From Chloroflexota bacterium (GTDB taxonomy: Bacteria; Chloroflexota; Dehalococcoidia; RBG-13-53-26), in assembly GCA_030616195.1 (NCBI GenBank), contig JAUWXW010000138.1, positions 1 through 5,392 on the forward strand: a stretch of DNA of 5,392 nucleotides. Direction: 5' to 3'. Below the pieces are notes generated by a model. That model was given only the letters and a program-made list of their open reading frames with translations. It ran no database searches and had not been told where the DNA came from. Shown one piece after another: positions 4,902 through 5,392 of the stretch (the stretch's first letter is position 1; the number at the start of each line of letters is the position of its first letter). The position numbers and the translations under genes are program-made.

Positions 4902-5392
4902 GCGACAGCGCAAACCTGCCGTTGTTTCTCATATCCGTTATTGGGATATCCCTCAGTGGCGTTATGATGCCGGGGCCGGTGACTGCGGTTACGATCGCCA
5001 GGGGAGCACACCACAAAGCTGCTGGCGCTCTGGTTGCCCTCGGCCATGGCCTGATAGAATTGCCCCTGATTGTGCTCATCTATTTCGGCTTTGCTCACCA
5101 GTTGGAGCTTGAGGGGGTGAAAATCGGCGTCAGTCTGGCTGGTGGACTGGTACTCATCTGGATGGCACTGCAGGTGTTCAGGACCCAGCCTGTGTCCTTC
5201 GACGCACCGCATAGCTACCGGGGCCAGGGTTCTGTGGCTGCGGGCCTGCTGACTACTGTTACTAACCCCTACTTTTATGTGTGGTGGGCTGCTGTTGGGG
5301 CGGCGCTGCTCGCCGATGCTCGTGACTTCGGTAACGCCGGGGTGGTTGCCATGGGAGCAGCGCACTGGCTGTGTGATCTGGCCTGGCTGTTC
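4898..5392 (+). CDS. LysE/RhtB-family exporter, 3' part outside window
   Basis: Predicted inner-membrane exporter of the LysE superfamily, whose characterised members export basic amino acids, homoserine/threonine or similar small molecules; the substrate here cannot be assigned. The 165 codons visible (of about 200-220 usual) show a first hydrophobic helix with the family motif around MPGP (24-27), ARGAHHKAAGALVALGHG (34-51), further hydrophobic helices at roughly 41-65 and 76-94, and the conserved NPYFYVWW (123-130) at the start of a later helix, followed by two more hydrophobic stretches. The start is well supported: GGGGAGG at 4885-4891, six bases before the ATG, inside the end of the preceding small ORF. 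It overlaps that ORF's stop and is likely the last seen gene of the operon. Confidence 0.92.
   Translation, partial: MSDSANLPLFLISVIGISLSGVMMPGPVTAVTIARGAHHKAAGALVALGHGLIELPLIVLIYFGFAHQLELEGVKIGVSLAGGLVLIWMALQVFRTQPVSFDAPHSYRGQGSVAAGLLTTVTNPYFYVWWAAVGAALLADARDFGNAGVVAMGAAHWLCDLAWLF

Noticed and set aside
4598..5365. 255-codon minus-strand ORF
   Set aside because: Long, but antisense to the end of nadD and the LysE-type exporter; the protein is Pro/His/Arg-rich without family features.

Overview
The window looks like bacterial chromosome, most likely from an uncultured Chloroflexota of the class Dehalococcoidia. That placement is an inference from the overall look of the DnaA, NadD, IspD and LysE-type proteins, not from a search. 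There is no rRNA, transposase, CRISPR array or phage gene.

Layout. Positions 1-575 hold the first 191 codons of ispD on the minus strand (isoprenoid precursor synthesis), cut by the window edge. A gap at 576-916 carries a cluster of inverted repeats and then a strong promoter for two plus-strand tRNA genes, tRNA-His(GTG) at 917-994 and tRNA-Arg(TCG) at 1004-1080. About 940 bases without a convincing gene follow (1081-2018). This gap holds a small cluster of DnaA-box-like sites (1321-1364), an AT-rich patch, and an ordered upstream region of dnaA: two modules in a 119-base register, each made of four tandem 11-mers, then 45 bases, then a -35-like TTGAC set in a conserved block. A leader of roughly 125 nt with possible hairpins leads into dnaA (2019-3449).

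After dnaA comes a tightly packed plus-strand group: a membrane-anchored, permuted NlpC/P60-type (YiiX-like) cysteine hydrolase, nadD (NAD synthesis), a 55-codon unrecognised ORF, and the first 165 codons of a LysE/RhtB-type exporter. Hydrolase/nadD and small ORF/exporter overlap by ATGA, so they probably form one translationally coupled operon with its own promoter just after dnaA.

Most interesting points: the twin regulatory modules before dnaA; a DnaA that keeps all domains but has changes at positions normally nearly invariant (Walker B and box VII); and DnaA-box-like sites on both sides of dnaA, which together with a strand-composition change near 1620-1690 make the region a plausible but unproven origin of replication. 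The genes themselves are ordinary housekeeping families. I do not see an obviously new multi-gene system; the novelty, if any, lies in the regulatory DNA around dnaA.
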